Shown piece by piece: positions 43,891-54,710 of a DNA stretch of 64,000 nucleotides. Every line of letters starts with the position of its first letter. Position 1 is the stretch's first letter. The DNA is from Aurelia coerulea (taxonomy: Eukaryota; Cnidaria; Scyphozoa; Semaeostomeae; Ulmaridae). The stretch is taken from the NCBI GenBank assembly GCA_039566865.1, contig CM076954.1, positions 15,152,001 to 15,216,000 on the forward strand, given 5' to 3'. The translations under genes were made by a program, and so were the position numbers. Under the pieces are notes generated by a model. That model was not told the DNA's origin and searched no databases. It was given only the letters and a program-made list of their open reading frames with translations.

Positions 43891-44025
43891 GTAATGCATT
43901 AGACTTGCCCCAAGTCTATTTCATCAAAACAAATTGAAGGGAAAAGCGAAAAGTGAAATAGTATGCTTTCAAATAGACTTATTACAGTTGACGAAATAGA
44001 CTTGGGGCAAGTCTAGTAATGCATT
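43890..44025. mobile_element. 114-bp MITE with 11-bp target duplication
   Basis: Element 43901-44014 with ends AGACTTGCCCCAAGTCTATT and its inverse; AGTAATGCATT lies at 43890-43900 and 44015-44025. The end itself contains a small palindrome (GACTTGCCCCAAGTC). A duplication of about 9-11 bp would fit Mutator-like mobilisation. Confidence 0.85.
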
Positions 44026-44417
44026 GAATAAGGCACTAAAAGCAGGAAATTAGCGTACTGAACTCCACGAGAGTGGGGTACTCCACCTTTTTAAGGCCTC
44101 CAGCGATGTGTTGCATGCTGCGTGAATCAATTAATGAAAAAGAACAACAAATGAAACAATTTGCTAAGTTCGTCTACCTTTCTGAGTTAGGTGGCAAAAC
44201 ATTAAAATAGTATTTATCCTTCGCTAATTTAACATTTCATGTATGGTAAAAGTTGATACACTGTCAAATCATTTCTATTCTACATTTTCCTTCCTTACCG
44301 CGTTTTATCTAATTAATGTGCTCACAATAATTTCTTTTATCAATTTTCAGGTTCTTTCCGGAAAATTCTTTTTCAAGGTCCAAGATTTTCAGTGTACTAT
44401 TGTGATAATTTGGCAAC

Positions 44418-44489
44418 ATGAGCAGCTCCGAAGAAGTGTCATGGATCTCATGGTTTTGTGGCCTCAGAGGAAATGAGTTCTTCAGTGAG
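44418..44489 (+). CDS. CSNK2B: CSNK2B coding exon 1
   Basis: Starts at ATG 44418 (context CAACATGA), 24 codons, donor GTAGGT. It encodes the start through GNEFFSE. The upstream acceptors TTTTCAG at 44344-44350 and 44386-44392 mark the likely 5' UTR portion of this exon. Confidence 0.97.
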
Positions 44490-47400
44490 GTAGGTACCAT
44501 TAATTAGAATGAAACGTGCACAATATACGTTGTTTAAAAATGTTGCAAATTACATCATGTTTCCAATCAAATTTTGTGACCACTCTTAAGATAGGGGTTT
44601 ATCATTTTTTAAGCTTGAAGCTTGAAACCACACCACCAAGTTTCAAGTTTTTGCCAGGCACAAGCAAGAAGAAAAAAATGATATTTGCAGAGAATTGCTG
44701 AAATACAACAAGGGTCATTTATCCCATTGGTATTTGGGACAAATGGTGGAACAGGAAATGAAGGTGAAACTTTCCTAATGAATTGAGTTTCTATTCCATG
44801 ATTAGTGACAAAGAAATTTTGAGCTATATGCATCAACATGAAGTTGGATCAGGACAAGGTATTCATTTGAAATAATGAATTAACCATAATGTGCATGGGA
44901 TCAAGGGCTTCTTTTCAGAAAAAAGAGAGCAAAGCACTGATAGACTTTGATTGTGTGATGCAAGAAGCCAAGATATGACTTGGGGTTTTTTTGTATTGTA
45001 ATGGATTGTTTTGTGGTAGAAATGTAAAGATGCTTGAAACACTGTTTTGTTGCTAAAAGACTAGCCTATGTTATGAGAGAATATTTGGTGATTTTTTCGG
45101 AGCAGTAAATTTTCCTAATTAAGAATTTTGAGGAAAAGGGCATGTTGCCTGAAATCCTCAAAAAGTCATCAAAAACAGGGGATCAATTTACAGGCATTTC
45201 AGATCTTAAAAGCAATGGGGAGCGTGTTTCATTTCAACCTGGGAATAGGCAACTCAGTCAAAAGTTTCCAGAGCAAGTCCCTAGGTACCCAAAAATATTT
45301 CTTGTCTCAAGGGACAAAGATACCCCTACTTTTCTGTAAGTAATTCTTGAAGATTTCGAATTACATGGAAAGTTGAATTCCTTTGAAATGACAGGTGAGA
45401 CAAATGGCTTGGACCCTCGAGGCTATTTTTATAGAATAATGATAGTACCTGCTGCAGTAGCTGTCAGAAAATTTTTAACCCCATCCTGTTTTTTGAATAA
45501 TCACGATCAGTTACTCAGTAAACTCAGTAAACTTACTTGTAAACTGATTGGAAAAGCAGGGGTCATTGTCTCTTGAGACAAATATTTTTAGGTACCTAGG
45601 GACTATGAACTTGCTCAGAATACTTTCAACTGGGTTGTTGAATTGTTCTGAGGTTGAAATGAAATACCCTCCTCATTGTTTTAAGATCTGAAATGGCTGT
45701 AAATCAATCCCCTGTTTTGACAACTTTTTGAGGATTTCATGCATGCCCATGCATGCATGCAAATCCTTAATTTGGGAAATTTACCATGCCGAAAAAATTG
45801 TGAAAAAATACCCATAACGTAGGCTAGTCTCTTAGCGACAGAACAACATTTGAAGCATTTACAACGGTCACTGGCTTTTTTTCTGTAACAGATTGGGTTG
45901 GGTCACTTTTTTGGGTCACCCGGTATAGTATGTCCATTTCATAATTGTATGTAACATTATAGGTTAAGGGAAAAGTGTATATTTGCTGAATCAGTCTGCA
46001 TGTCATTATTCAAAAATGGCTTGTAAAATGTTCTTGCAGCTTGACTGTGTACATGCCCATGCATGACATGCTTGACTGTGTACATGCCATAGTGAGGGCA
46101 GTTTGGAAGACCAGGAAGACTGATTTGATTGCTCTTCTCATTTATTATCAGAATTTGCACAGTTTTTAACAAAGTTATGGTTTCTTTCCGCTGCAGGTGG
46201 ATGAAGATTATATACAAGACAAGTTCAACTTGACAGGCTTGAATGAACAAGTTCCACATTACAGGCAGGCTTTGGATATGATTCTTGATCTTGAACCAGG
46301 TAAATACAACAAATATTCAAATATTTTCTTTGCAATTTACGTTCTTTCCAAGGCTACAAGCAATTCATATTTAGTTGGCTTTATCGCATGCCTGTTCAAG
46401 GCATGGCAGTTTCATGCTACCTTGAAAACATGTCTTTATGGTATCATTCAGTGGACTCCTTTGCAATATTATTTTGGGGCTTTCAAAGTTATAAATGTAC
46501 AGTATTTGTCTTTTACTACAGGGTGTCCCAAAAAATTGTACCCCGTTTGCCTAAAGATTGCGACAAAATGGCAAAAGATTCTCACCAAAATTATTTATGT
46601 TGCTGCTCTTCAGATGTTCAAATAAAGTTTGCTGCCATCCTCGTAAAAAATCCGTTGAAAAATGATGAAGCTACAGTACACTTACCTCACATAAGCATTG
46701 CACCACCTAACACAAAATGGCGGCCAAAAGTGTCTTTCAACCCAATCAACAAAATTTGCATAACAAGAGCATCAGCATTTAAGGGTTTCCCTACCGGGTA
46801 TTTTGGCCGGAAAATAATGGTTAATTCCTTGGCTTTTCATTCACAAGTAAAATGAAAAGTTATTTTGTTGGTTTCTTTAATAAATTAGTAAAAACCTTTG
46901 AACAACATTGAACAAAATTTTGGCAGCATAGCTGGAGGAGTAGGCCAAAACAAAATTAGGAACGGATAGATATCTGGGGGCAAAGATAACAAAATTTTAG
47001 TGTTTTCAAATTGGGATTCAACAAAATTTATCACTATGATAAAAGTTTTCCACTCGAATGTGATAAAAGAAGAAAATTCAAATAAATAACAAGGCCAGTC
47101 AAGTTAAAAAAAATTCGCTCCAGTCACTTGTTAAATTTCAAATTACCCTGAAACTAAATTCAAGCGTAGCAATTTTGTTAAGTACATCAAAATCCATATA
47201 TTAAAGTGTCAACCACTTGCCTGAAGTCTTCCAGGAGGCAAAATTAATTTTAATATGATAAAAGTGGTATCAAGGCCATTCTTACCTTGGAATTGTTTCT
47301 TCCCGTTTCTCCGTTGTGTTTATCCTTCTTGCATTCCTCGCCGAAAACTTTTGTCATGGCGATAAATTTTGCAGAATCCAGATTTGAAAACTATAAAATG

Positions 47401-50400
47401 TTGTTTTCTTTGCTCTAAGAAATCTATCCGTTTCTTAATCTGTTTTGGCCTACTCCTCCAGCCATGATGCCAAAATCTTGTTCAATGCTGTTCGGAGGTT
47501 TTTGCTAATTTGTCAAAGAAACCAACAAAATAACTTTTCATTTTACTTATGAATGAAAAGCAGACGAATTAACAATTATTTTCCCGCCAAAACACCCAGT
47601 AGAGAAACCTTTAAATGCTGATGCTTTTGTTATGCAAATTTTGTTGATTGGGCTGAAAGACACTTTTGGGCGCCATTTTGGGTAAGGTGGTGCAATACTT
47701 ATGTGAGGTAAGTGTATGACCTTCAGAAGACCAAATTTGCCTGATGACTGAAACCAGCGGGCGGCCATTTTGTCTTACTTTGAATAACATCATTCAAAAA
47801 TTTGGCAAGAATCTTATGCCGTTTTGTCGCAATCTTCAGGCGAACGGAACACAATGTTTTTGGGACACCTTGTATATTAATGATACTGTACAGGTTTTTT
47901 ATCATGAAGTGGTAGGGGTTTGCATTGTATGAAATGCTTCAAAACCTTTAAATTGGCTGGTAGAAAGTTCTTGAAATTAACTAAAATGAAATGTCTTTGA
48001 CATTTCCACATTTTGGAGCCTGATGAGATGAGATACGATAATCTTCATTTTATTTTTTCTTTCAGATGATGAATTGGAAGACAATCCTAACCAGAGTGAC
48101 TTGATAGAACAAGCTGCAGAGATGCTTTATGGCCTTATCCATGCAAGGTACATCTTGACAAACCGAGGCTTGGCTCTAATGGTAAGTTGTCTACACCTCA
48201 TTGCTGTGTAACTTCCTTGTTCTCTTGCCGCCTTTAGCAGCTATCCACCTTCTACAAGTTTTGTATCTGACCTTCCCATTTGTACTTATATAGCCTTACA
48301 GTTTGTAATGTTACAGAGAGTAGACACAATCAACAGATAAACAAGTGTTGAAAAGATGAAAGTTGCTACAAGATTTTACAGTAAATGCTTTGCACATGTT
48401 AACATGGCAAATATTCTGAAGAATTCTTGGGAATTTTTAAGAATTTTTGTGTGATCTGATAAGAGATACAGTATGGAAGAATATGATTTTTGAGAAAAGA
48501 AATCTTAGGAGCAAAAACAATGCTAATATGCACAAGGCCTGCAATGTAAAATTTCTTTTAACCATAGACTTAACATTTGTTAAGATGAAAACATTGCAGT
48601 ATATACATTCCTGTACAAAAATACAAGGCCACGTAACAGCCATGTTCAAACCTCGTAGTTATGGCCTTGTAACCTTGTTCCAGCCTAGAAAAGCCTTGCT
48701 GTAACCTTGTAAATGTCTCGAAAATGCTAATTAGCCTTGTGGAAACCTTGTGTTAGGCTCGGTTTGACTTGGAATCATACTAATAGCCTTGTGCGTTTCT
48801 TCAAAGGTTAGGACAAGGTCATAACAAGGTCATAATCCCTGCTACAAGGCCAAGTTTAGCCTTGTATTTTTGTACAGGTTGAAACCTGAAAAGAGAAACT
48901 GCCTGTACAAAAATACAAGGCTAAACTTGGCCTTGTACAGGCCAAGTTTTAGCCTTGTAGCAGGGATTATGACCTTGTTATAAAGCACAAGTCTATTAGT
49001 AAGATTCCAAGCTAAAACAAGTCTAACACAAGGTTTCCACAAGGCTAATTAGCACTTTTCGAGACATTTACAAGGTTAGAGCAAGGCTTTTCTAAGCTTG
49101 AACAAGGTTACAAGGCCATAACTACAAGGCTTGTACATGGCTATTACATGACCTTGTATTTTCATACAGGTGGTTAGGAGCCCTAGTAGTTGCAAATATA
49201 AAAAAACAGTTAAGTTTGGCATCAACGAAAAAAGGAAATCCTAAACGACAAGGTTGATTTGCAATGACAAAGTCAAATCATGGTCCAATCTTTCAAAATA
49301 GGGCTCAAATCTTTCAAATCTTTATAAACGTCGGTGTAAAATTCTATTACATTTTTCTTTGAATTCTACAATCTACAATGTCAATCTCCAAAAAGGCTCA
49401 GCCCATGACGGAGATACACAATACTCACACTACATCACACCTACTTTACCTAACTACATATAACTACATACGATATGTTAACGGATTAGTAGCTTTGGTG
49501 CAAGGGCACTTGGTCAATATATTTTACTTGGGCTGCATGGCACCCGGGGGGGTTACTTGACCAGGTTTCGGTCGGGGACGTGCCATCGAAGCTTCAAAAA
49601 CATACCCGTTCCTTATACCAATTTTGTGAAAAAGTATACCCGACTTTATACCAATTTTGCGAAAAAGTATACCCGACCTTATACCAATTTTGCGAAAAAG
49701 TATACCCGACCTTATACCAATTTTCCGAAAAAGTATACCAAAATCGTTCCTTAAACCAAAATCGCGAAAATCGCATGGCAATGCATACATGCTACAGTTT
49801 GAGTGATATGACAGATATGACACATTAATATCAACTGTATGCTTGCGTGGTTTGCATGGCTTGAAAGGAACTTATGTTACTTTGCTGTAAATCTGCCGTG
49901 GAAATTTTTTGGTATCTTGATTTTTTTCAAAATGGCGGCAATTTAATTATTTTGGAAAAAATTCATGGAAAATTTTGAAAAAATTTAAATCATCGCAGAT
50001 CCTAAATTAATAGAGGAAACATCATATAACCTTCAAGAAAATCATAGCTTATGAAGGTCTACAATATGGTGGCAAGCAGAAATCTGTAGCTTTTCTAGTT
50101 AAGGATTTAGAGATTTGATGATGTCATAGCCTCAAATTTAATAAATGCCGCCATATTGAAACTAATCAAGATATCAATAAATTTCCACGGTAGATGTACA
50201 GCAAAAAACCTAAGTTCCTTCCTAGCCATTTATTTAAAAGAAAACTGCAATAGAATTTTACACCGACCTTTTTAAAGTTGGTCCAATCCAACTCCATTTG
50301 ACTTAAAACTTCTATCCAAGTATATTTTCATTGTTCACTTCATGTGGACAATACTTTTGAGTTTGACACCGAGATAATAAAAAAGAACATGTGTTGTAAC

Positions 50401-52686
50401 AACTTTTTAAAGAACAATTATCGACAATTATTGAACATGTTTTCTTTTCAACAGCTTGAAAAATATCAGAATGGAGATTTTGGACATTGCTACAGAGTTT
50501 ATTGTGAAAATCAGCCAGTGCTGCCAATTGGTTTGTAAATTCATTTATTTGTAGCTGTTCTGGAGGATGTTAATAGTCAAAAGAGTTTGTTGCTTCTTCG
50601 GCCTGCGTTAAAACGTCAGTTGCTTAAAGGGGCTGGGTCACGTAAAGTAAAACAAACTTCTTTCCAAATGACGATTTTGCAGTTTTTTGGTTGGCCATAT
50701 CACACAGATTTTCCACTATATTTCTCAAAATGAAAGTGCTAGTTTGAAGATGAACTCTTGAACTCTAGAGAGAAACAAACGAAACAACCATTTGTTGTAA
50801 GATTGCAAAGATATTGATGGATTTTTAGAAGTAACTTTATTGTGGATTCACCCCATCCTCCAAAATCTGTGCAGAAGACAATGGGCGCGTGTCGGCGCTT
50901 GCAGGCAACAATATAGATTTTTAAGATAACAGATTTGTTTACGGTTACGTGACCCAGCCCCTTTAAGCAAAATGAGATCTGTGTTGGCAGATTCTAATCC
51001 TATGTAGAGAAAGTTTAATCCACTTGAAAATTGTTTGCCTAAACGTTGGTCCTCCCCTACTGAAAAACTTTTATTTTGGTGGGGGTTTTCCATACTCAAA
51101 TGAAAGACCATTTATTCGTACATTAGCACCTTGTCTGCACACTAAATAGTGACCCATTTAAACAAATGTTGATGCCTAAAGGTTGGTCCTCCTCTACTGA
51201 AAAACTTTTATTTTGGTGGGGTTTTCCATACTCAAATGAAAGACCATTTATCCGTACATTAGCACCTTGTCTGCACACTAAATGGTGATCCATTTAAACA
51301 AATGTTGAGAATTGTTGTTCAGTTGAATAGACAGTCTGTACGGTATATCTGATTTCAGGTCTTTCTGACGTGCCTGGGGAAGCCATGGTAAAACTTTATT
51401 GTCCAAAATGTATGGATGTTTACAACCCAAAATCATCACGACATCATCACACAGATGGAGCATATTTTGGAACTGGCTTTCCACATATGTTGTTTATGGT
51501 TCATCCCGAATATAGGCCAAAGAGAAGTCCAAACCAATTTGTGCCAAGGTAAGTTTTTCAGTTTGTACTGAGACTTGTAGACTCACGAGACAGTCATTGC
51601 AACAACAACAACAGCAGTGACAACAACAACAACATATTATTTTGCTCAAACTGGTAGTTATAGCGTGCATCAGCCTATCAATAGCAATAACTACGAACTT
51701 GTAATCAGTCTGCTGAGACTTGTATCAAAATGCAATACAGGGTATGCCAAAGAAAAAGTCGAGGCATTTGAAAAATCATAGTACCTTTATACTGGGTGGA
51801 TTTGAATGAATCGAATTCCGTTGATAGCAGAAAGACTGAAGTATATGTGATTTTTCTCCTATTCTTACGAGCACTGAAAATTTAGGTAAACTCGAATTTA
51901 CGGAACATCCTTGGTTGCCAACTGCCTCAAAAAGGCCTAAAAACACTCTATCAAATCGTAAAGAATCTCTGCGCACAGAACAGTACAAAAGTACATTTTA
52001 TTTCACCAAAACATTAACCAATAAGGCAATTTTTTATATTTGATAGTTTCAGATTTTGGGTTCCGAATTTTTAGGGTTTGCTGTTTTCAGACTGTTCCCC
52101 AAATTTGAGATTCCCAAACGAATACCGTAAAAGCTCCACTAAGCCCCTGGGGGCTTATTTAATTTCGGCATCTCAAGAGGGGGGGGGGGCTTCAAAGAGA
52201 GGGGACTTATTAGAAAGGGGGCTTATTCGCAAAATTAAATGACAAGGATTTTAGTTCTTTTACTCCATATTTTGCTGAATCAACATACAAGTCAACAAAC
52301 AAATTTAACACAGTGTTGATCCCAAACCATATTAAAATTAAGATGTAAACTCGCTTGCCAAAGTAAATGGGAAGTCTTTGGTTACCTCAGGCATTTGATG
52401 TAAGTCTTTTGTTACCTCAAGGCTAAATATAGGGGGGGGGGGTTTATTCAAGATTTTGGCGTAGAATGAAGTTAATAGAGAAGGGGCTAAATAGAGCCTT
52501 AAGAGTAACCTTAGTACGCCATAAGAGTAACCTTTCCGGTTTTTGATAACTGTTCTTGTTTTTAGATTGTACGGCTTCAAGATCCACCCAATGGCATACC
52601 AGATACAGGCCCAAGCAGCGGCAAATGCAAGAAACAGAAGTGCATCTGCAAGGCAACGACCTTCAAAGGCAAGTCATTACAAATGA
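44418..52686 (+). CDS. CSNK2B: Casein kinase 2 regulatory beta subunit, complete
   Basis: Coding exons 44418-44489, 46197-46299, 48066-48181, 50455-50530, 51359-51548 and 52566-52686 join in phase to about 225 residues (215 in human). Features in order: [20 protein letters not shown] with the N-terminal serine cluster; the DELEDNP acidic loop; four zinc-ligand cysteines in HCYRVYC and [29 protein letters not shown]; and the KLYGF-like [13 protein letters not shown] near the C-terminus. Two beta subunits dimerise through the zinc finger and bind two catalytic alpha subunits, setting substrate choice in nucleus and cytoplasm. The C-terminal tail ([19 protein letters not shown]) differs from vertebrates. 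The 5' UTR is preceded by acceptors at 44350 and 44392, so an upstream non-coding exon is likely. Confidence 0.98.
45025..45870. repeat. Foldback element in CSNK2B intron 1
   Basis: Arms of about 300 bases: AAAAGACTAGCCTA, CAGGGGATCAATTTACAG, AAGTCCCTAGGTACC and TCTTGTCTCAAG on the left face their inverses between 45545 and 45845; loop about 45350-45550. No ORF and no clear duplication. Confidence 0.78.
46197..46299 (+). CDS. CSNK2B: CSNK2B coding exon 2
   Basis: Acceptor TTCCGCTGCAG, donor GTAAAT. It encodes [19 protein letters not shown] to MILDLEP. Confidence 0.97.
46519..47872. mobile_element. 1.35-kb TA-flanked long-inverted-repeat element, CAGGGTGTCCC family
   Basis: Starts CAGGGTGTCCCAAAAAATTG, ends TTTTTGGGACACCTTG, TA on both sides. 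The imperfect arms run about 525 bases inward (CTGGAGGAGTAGGCC and its inverse at about 46933 and 47450). The loop, about 47045-47345, has no ORF. It occupies most of CSNK2B intron 2. Confidence 0.85.
48066..48181 (+). CDS. CSNK2B: CSNK2B coding exon 3
   Basis: Acceptor TTTCTTTCAG, donor GTAAGT. It encodes [19 protein letters not shown] through [12 protein letters not shown]. Confidence 0.97.
48610..49170. mobile_element. Foldback element built of ACAAGG/CCTTGT motifs
   Basis: Ends CCTGTACAAAAATACAAGG and its near-inverse; arms of about 270 bases meet near 48890. CCTTGT or ACAAGG recurs about every 15-25 bases in each arm. In CSNK2B intron 3. No target duplication recognised. Confidence 0.8.
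49305..50283. mobile_element. MITE related to 20385-20873, interrupted by a G-run element
   Basis: Left end CTTTATAAACGTCGGTGTAAAA and right end TTTTACACCGACCTTTTTAAAG. The body from 49850 onward matches 20440-20870. The insert, about 49375-49850, contains the ATACCCGACC/CCAATTTTGCG repeats (49605-49745) after CACCCGGGGGGG. Confidence 0.65.
50455..50530 (+). CDS. CSNK2B: CSNK2B coding exon 4
   Basis: Acceptor TTTTCAACAG, donor GTTTGT. It encodes [20 protein letters not shown], carrying the first two zinc-ligand cysteines. Confidence 0.97.
50624..50966. mobile_element. TTAA-flanked MITE, AGGGGCTGGGTCACGT ends
   Basis: Element 50628-50962; TTAA at 50624-50627 and 50963-50966; inverted ends AGGGGCTGGGTCACGT and ACGTGACCCAGCCCCT. 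Kolobok- or piggyBac-type. A relative lies at 53622-53981. Confidence 0.82.
51037..51310 (+). repeat. 137-bp tandem duplication in CSNK2B intron 4
   Basis: 51037-51173 and 51174-51310 are near-identical (GTTGGTCCTCC, CTGAAAAACTTTTATTTTGG, CACCTTGTCTGCACACTAAA). It ends about 50 bases before exon 5. Confidence 0.88.
51359..51548 (+). CDS. CSNK2B: CSNK2B coding exon 5
   Basis: Acceptor TGATTTCAG, donor GTAAGT. It encodes [19 protein letters not shown] with the second zinc-ligand pair, then [18 protein letters not shown]. Confidence 0.97.
52130..52450. repeat. G-run / CTTATT repeat element
   Basis: Repeated GGGGGCTTATT units: 52146-52160, 52180-52192, 52202-52230 and 52430-52446. Similar units appear at 63880-63905. 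Confidence 0.6.
52566..52686 (+). CDS. CSNK2B: CSNK2B coding exon 6 and stop
   Basis: Acceptor TTGTTTTTAG; encodes [20 protein letters not shown], then a Ser/Arg-rich tail to TGA at 52684-52686. A splice after CCTTCAAAG is not excluded (GCAAGT follows), but the in-frame stop nine codons later makes it unnecessary. Confidence 0.92.
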
Positions 52687-53102
52687 ACATTTCCACAAAT
52701 AACGATACTGAGGAACACAGCTTTTTACGCATGTGACTATTGATATTAATTCTGGTACCTTGTAGCAAACGGTTTTTCTTAGAGGCAATACATTTGAAAC
52801 GGAGAGAGACAATATCCGGTGACTAATGAGTTGCCCCAATAACTACTTTCTTTTATAGTGGTAGCGAAGGATTATACTGCAGTTTTTAAACGTTGTATAC
52901 CTTGAAAGGGTGATAATACCTTGTGACAGATGGTTGTTCACTCGAGCTAAAACTTTTGAAACTAAGACGATTTCAAGTGATGAATAAGGCAATAGCATTA
53001 TTTAATCAAGAGATCAGTTCTTTCATGATGATAGCCAAGTCTTGCTGCATTTGAAAACCTTGCATACTTTAAAAATAGCCCAACTTCTAAATGCAAGAAT
53101 GT

Positions 53103-53108
53103 AATAAA
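53103..53108 (+). promoter_or_regulatory. Candidate polyadenylation signal AATAAA for CSNK2B
   Basis: First AATAAA after the stop that I found, about 420 bases downstream; no independent support. Confidence 0.3.
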
Positions 53109-53617
53109 TTGCAGCTAATGGTAACTCCTTGGAGTAAACCATTAAGTAAGCCATTAGATTATATCCGATCAATGAGATCTCTCAAGAAATAGCTTTATTT
53201 GACATCAGTTTTTTTACCGTGCATTTGACGCTCTTTTAGAGTGGGGGTATGAGGGTTGGCTGCGTATTAAAATGTGTCCTTGTATAGCCTGTACTCAACT
53301 GTACCTGTACTGAACATTGCCTGTTTCTCAGCCGTTTGTTGGAGAGGAGGAGCTCTCTTACGTTTTATTTGTAAAGGAAGGAGGGATAATCATCGTAGAT
53401 GGGCGTTTAGCCTCAACTGACAGCGGATTGTGCTTAGAACTACTAGGAGGTTGGAGAAGCTAACTAAAGCAATGACTGCTATATTTCTACTGGCAGTCTC
53501 CTCTGTGCGATGACTTGAAACGTTTCAGCATTAGTTATTTTGAGCAGTAATCGGCCTTCCACCAGAACAAGACTTATGCATCAGCTTTGCACGGATTTTG
53601 TTGGTACAAAGCGGTGC

Positions 53618-53985
53618 TTAAAGGGGCTGTAAAACCCGTCCTCTCTGCTTGGCGCTGCGTGTCAAATCATCAAATGTGTTCAGGCTAAACACAACATAGC
53701 TAATGGCGATTTCGCACAGATAATAGTAATCCAAAGTATCTGCGACAATCTCAGTAATCGAAGCTTTGATGAAGGATTTGTTTTATCTTTCTAACGCCGA
53801 ATGTTTGAAGGTTCTTATGGATATCAAAAGTTTCATCACATTTCATAGACATAGACAAGAAAACACTGCAATAGAACTTACGTGGAACCTGCGATGAAAC
53901 TGGCCACCATTAAAAATCCAAGTCACGTTCGCGGGTTGTCCCGTACTTTCCGATTGTAAACAAAAATTTTGTACAGCCCCTTTAG
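53618..53985. mobile_element. TTAA-site MITE, AGGGGCTGTA ends
   Basis: Element 53622-53981: AGGGGCTGTA at the left, TACAGCCCCT at the right; TTAA on the left, TTAG on the right. Related to 50628-50962 by its end motif. Confidence 0.65.
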
Positions 53986-54123
53986 CTGCCTGAAAAGGAT
54001 CAATCTGAGACTTGCTACGCATTTAAGATAGTTATCTTGGTTGTAAATCAATCGACATCATCTTTCATTACGAATGGGTTCATTTGATAGATTTTAGGCT
54101 ATCCCAAAGTAGCTATGGTGTCA

Positions 54124-54353
54124 AATTATGGCTAGGCCATTTCTCAAAACCTCTGGTTTCAGGTGCATTCCAAATTTTGACCCTGTGAACTCATATCTCC
54201 GGTGTTTGGTGGTCGATTTGAAAATGCAAGGTATGTGGATTTAAGTTGAATACCAACAAATGTAGCCATGAATTCAAAAAGTCCCGAAATGTTATCGTTT
54301 GTTGCTTTGTTCAGTCGAAAGGGGGTACTTTTTTGAGACACCCGGTAGGTTGA
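54124..54353. repeat. Second copy of the 41480-41720 repeat
   Basis: Contains CTGGTTTCAGGTGCATTCC and CTCATATCTCCGGTG, ending GAGACACCCGGTA. Confidence 0.6.
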
Positions 54354-54710
54354 CTCTTGCAAAATTCTCCTCGCTAGGTCCGACCAAAAGTGTTCTTGCC
54401 GATATAAACGTGCTCCAAGTAATCCCAAATGCCCTAAATTTGCTCCAGTAAAAGAGTATCGTTGAGTCTGCAGAGTGTAAAATTAGGTGTTAGAATTTAG
54501 ATTCGTTGTGATATTAAAACGACATTTGGATTATTTCCTTGAAATTATGCAAAAGTAATTATTGGAATCTGGAACTCTTTTTCTGCCATGTTTCTGCCAC
54601 TTCCCGCAGGGGTTTTACATGGGTAGAACATGTTTTTGCTCTCAAATTGTCTATTTTGAAAATGCTATTACGTCACAAAATTTATTGCTTTAGCAAATGC
54701 CCTAAATTTA

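Noticed and set aside
46197..46625. 142-residue ORF as a separate gene
   Set aside because: Its first 34 codons are CSNK2B exon 2; the remainder is read-through into the intron and a MITE.
46388..46855. 155-residue ORF containing [16 protein letters not shown]
   Set aside because: The reading lies within the inverted arm of a TA-flanked MITE; similar peptide-like readings recur at every copy of that repeat.
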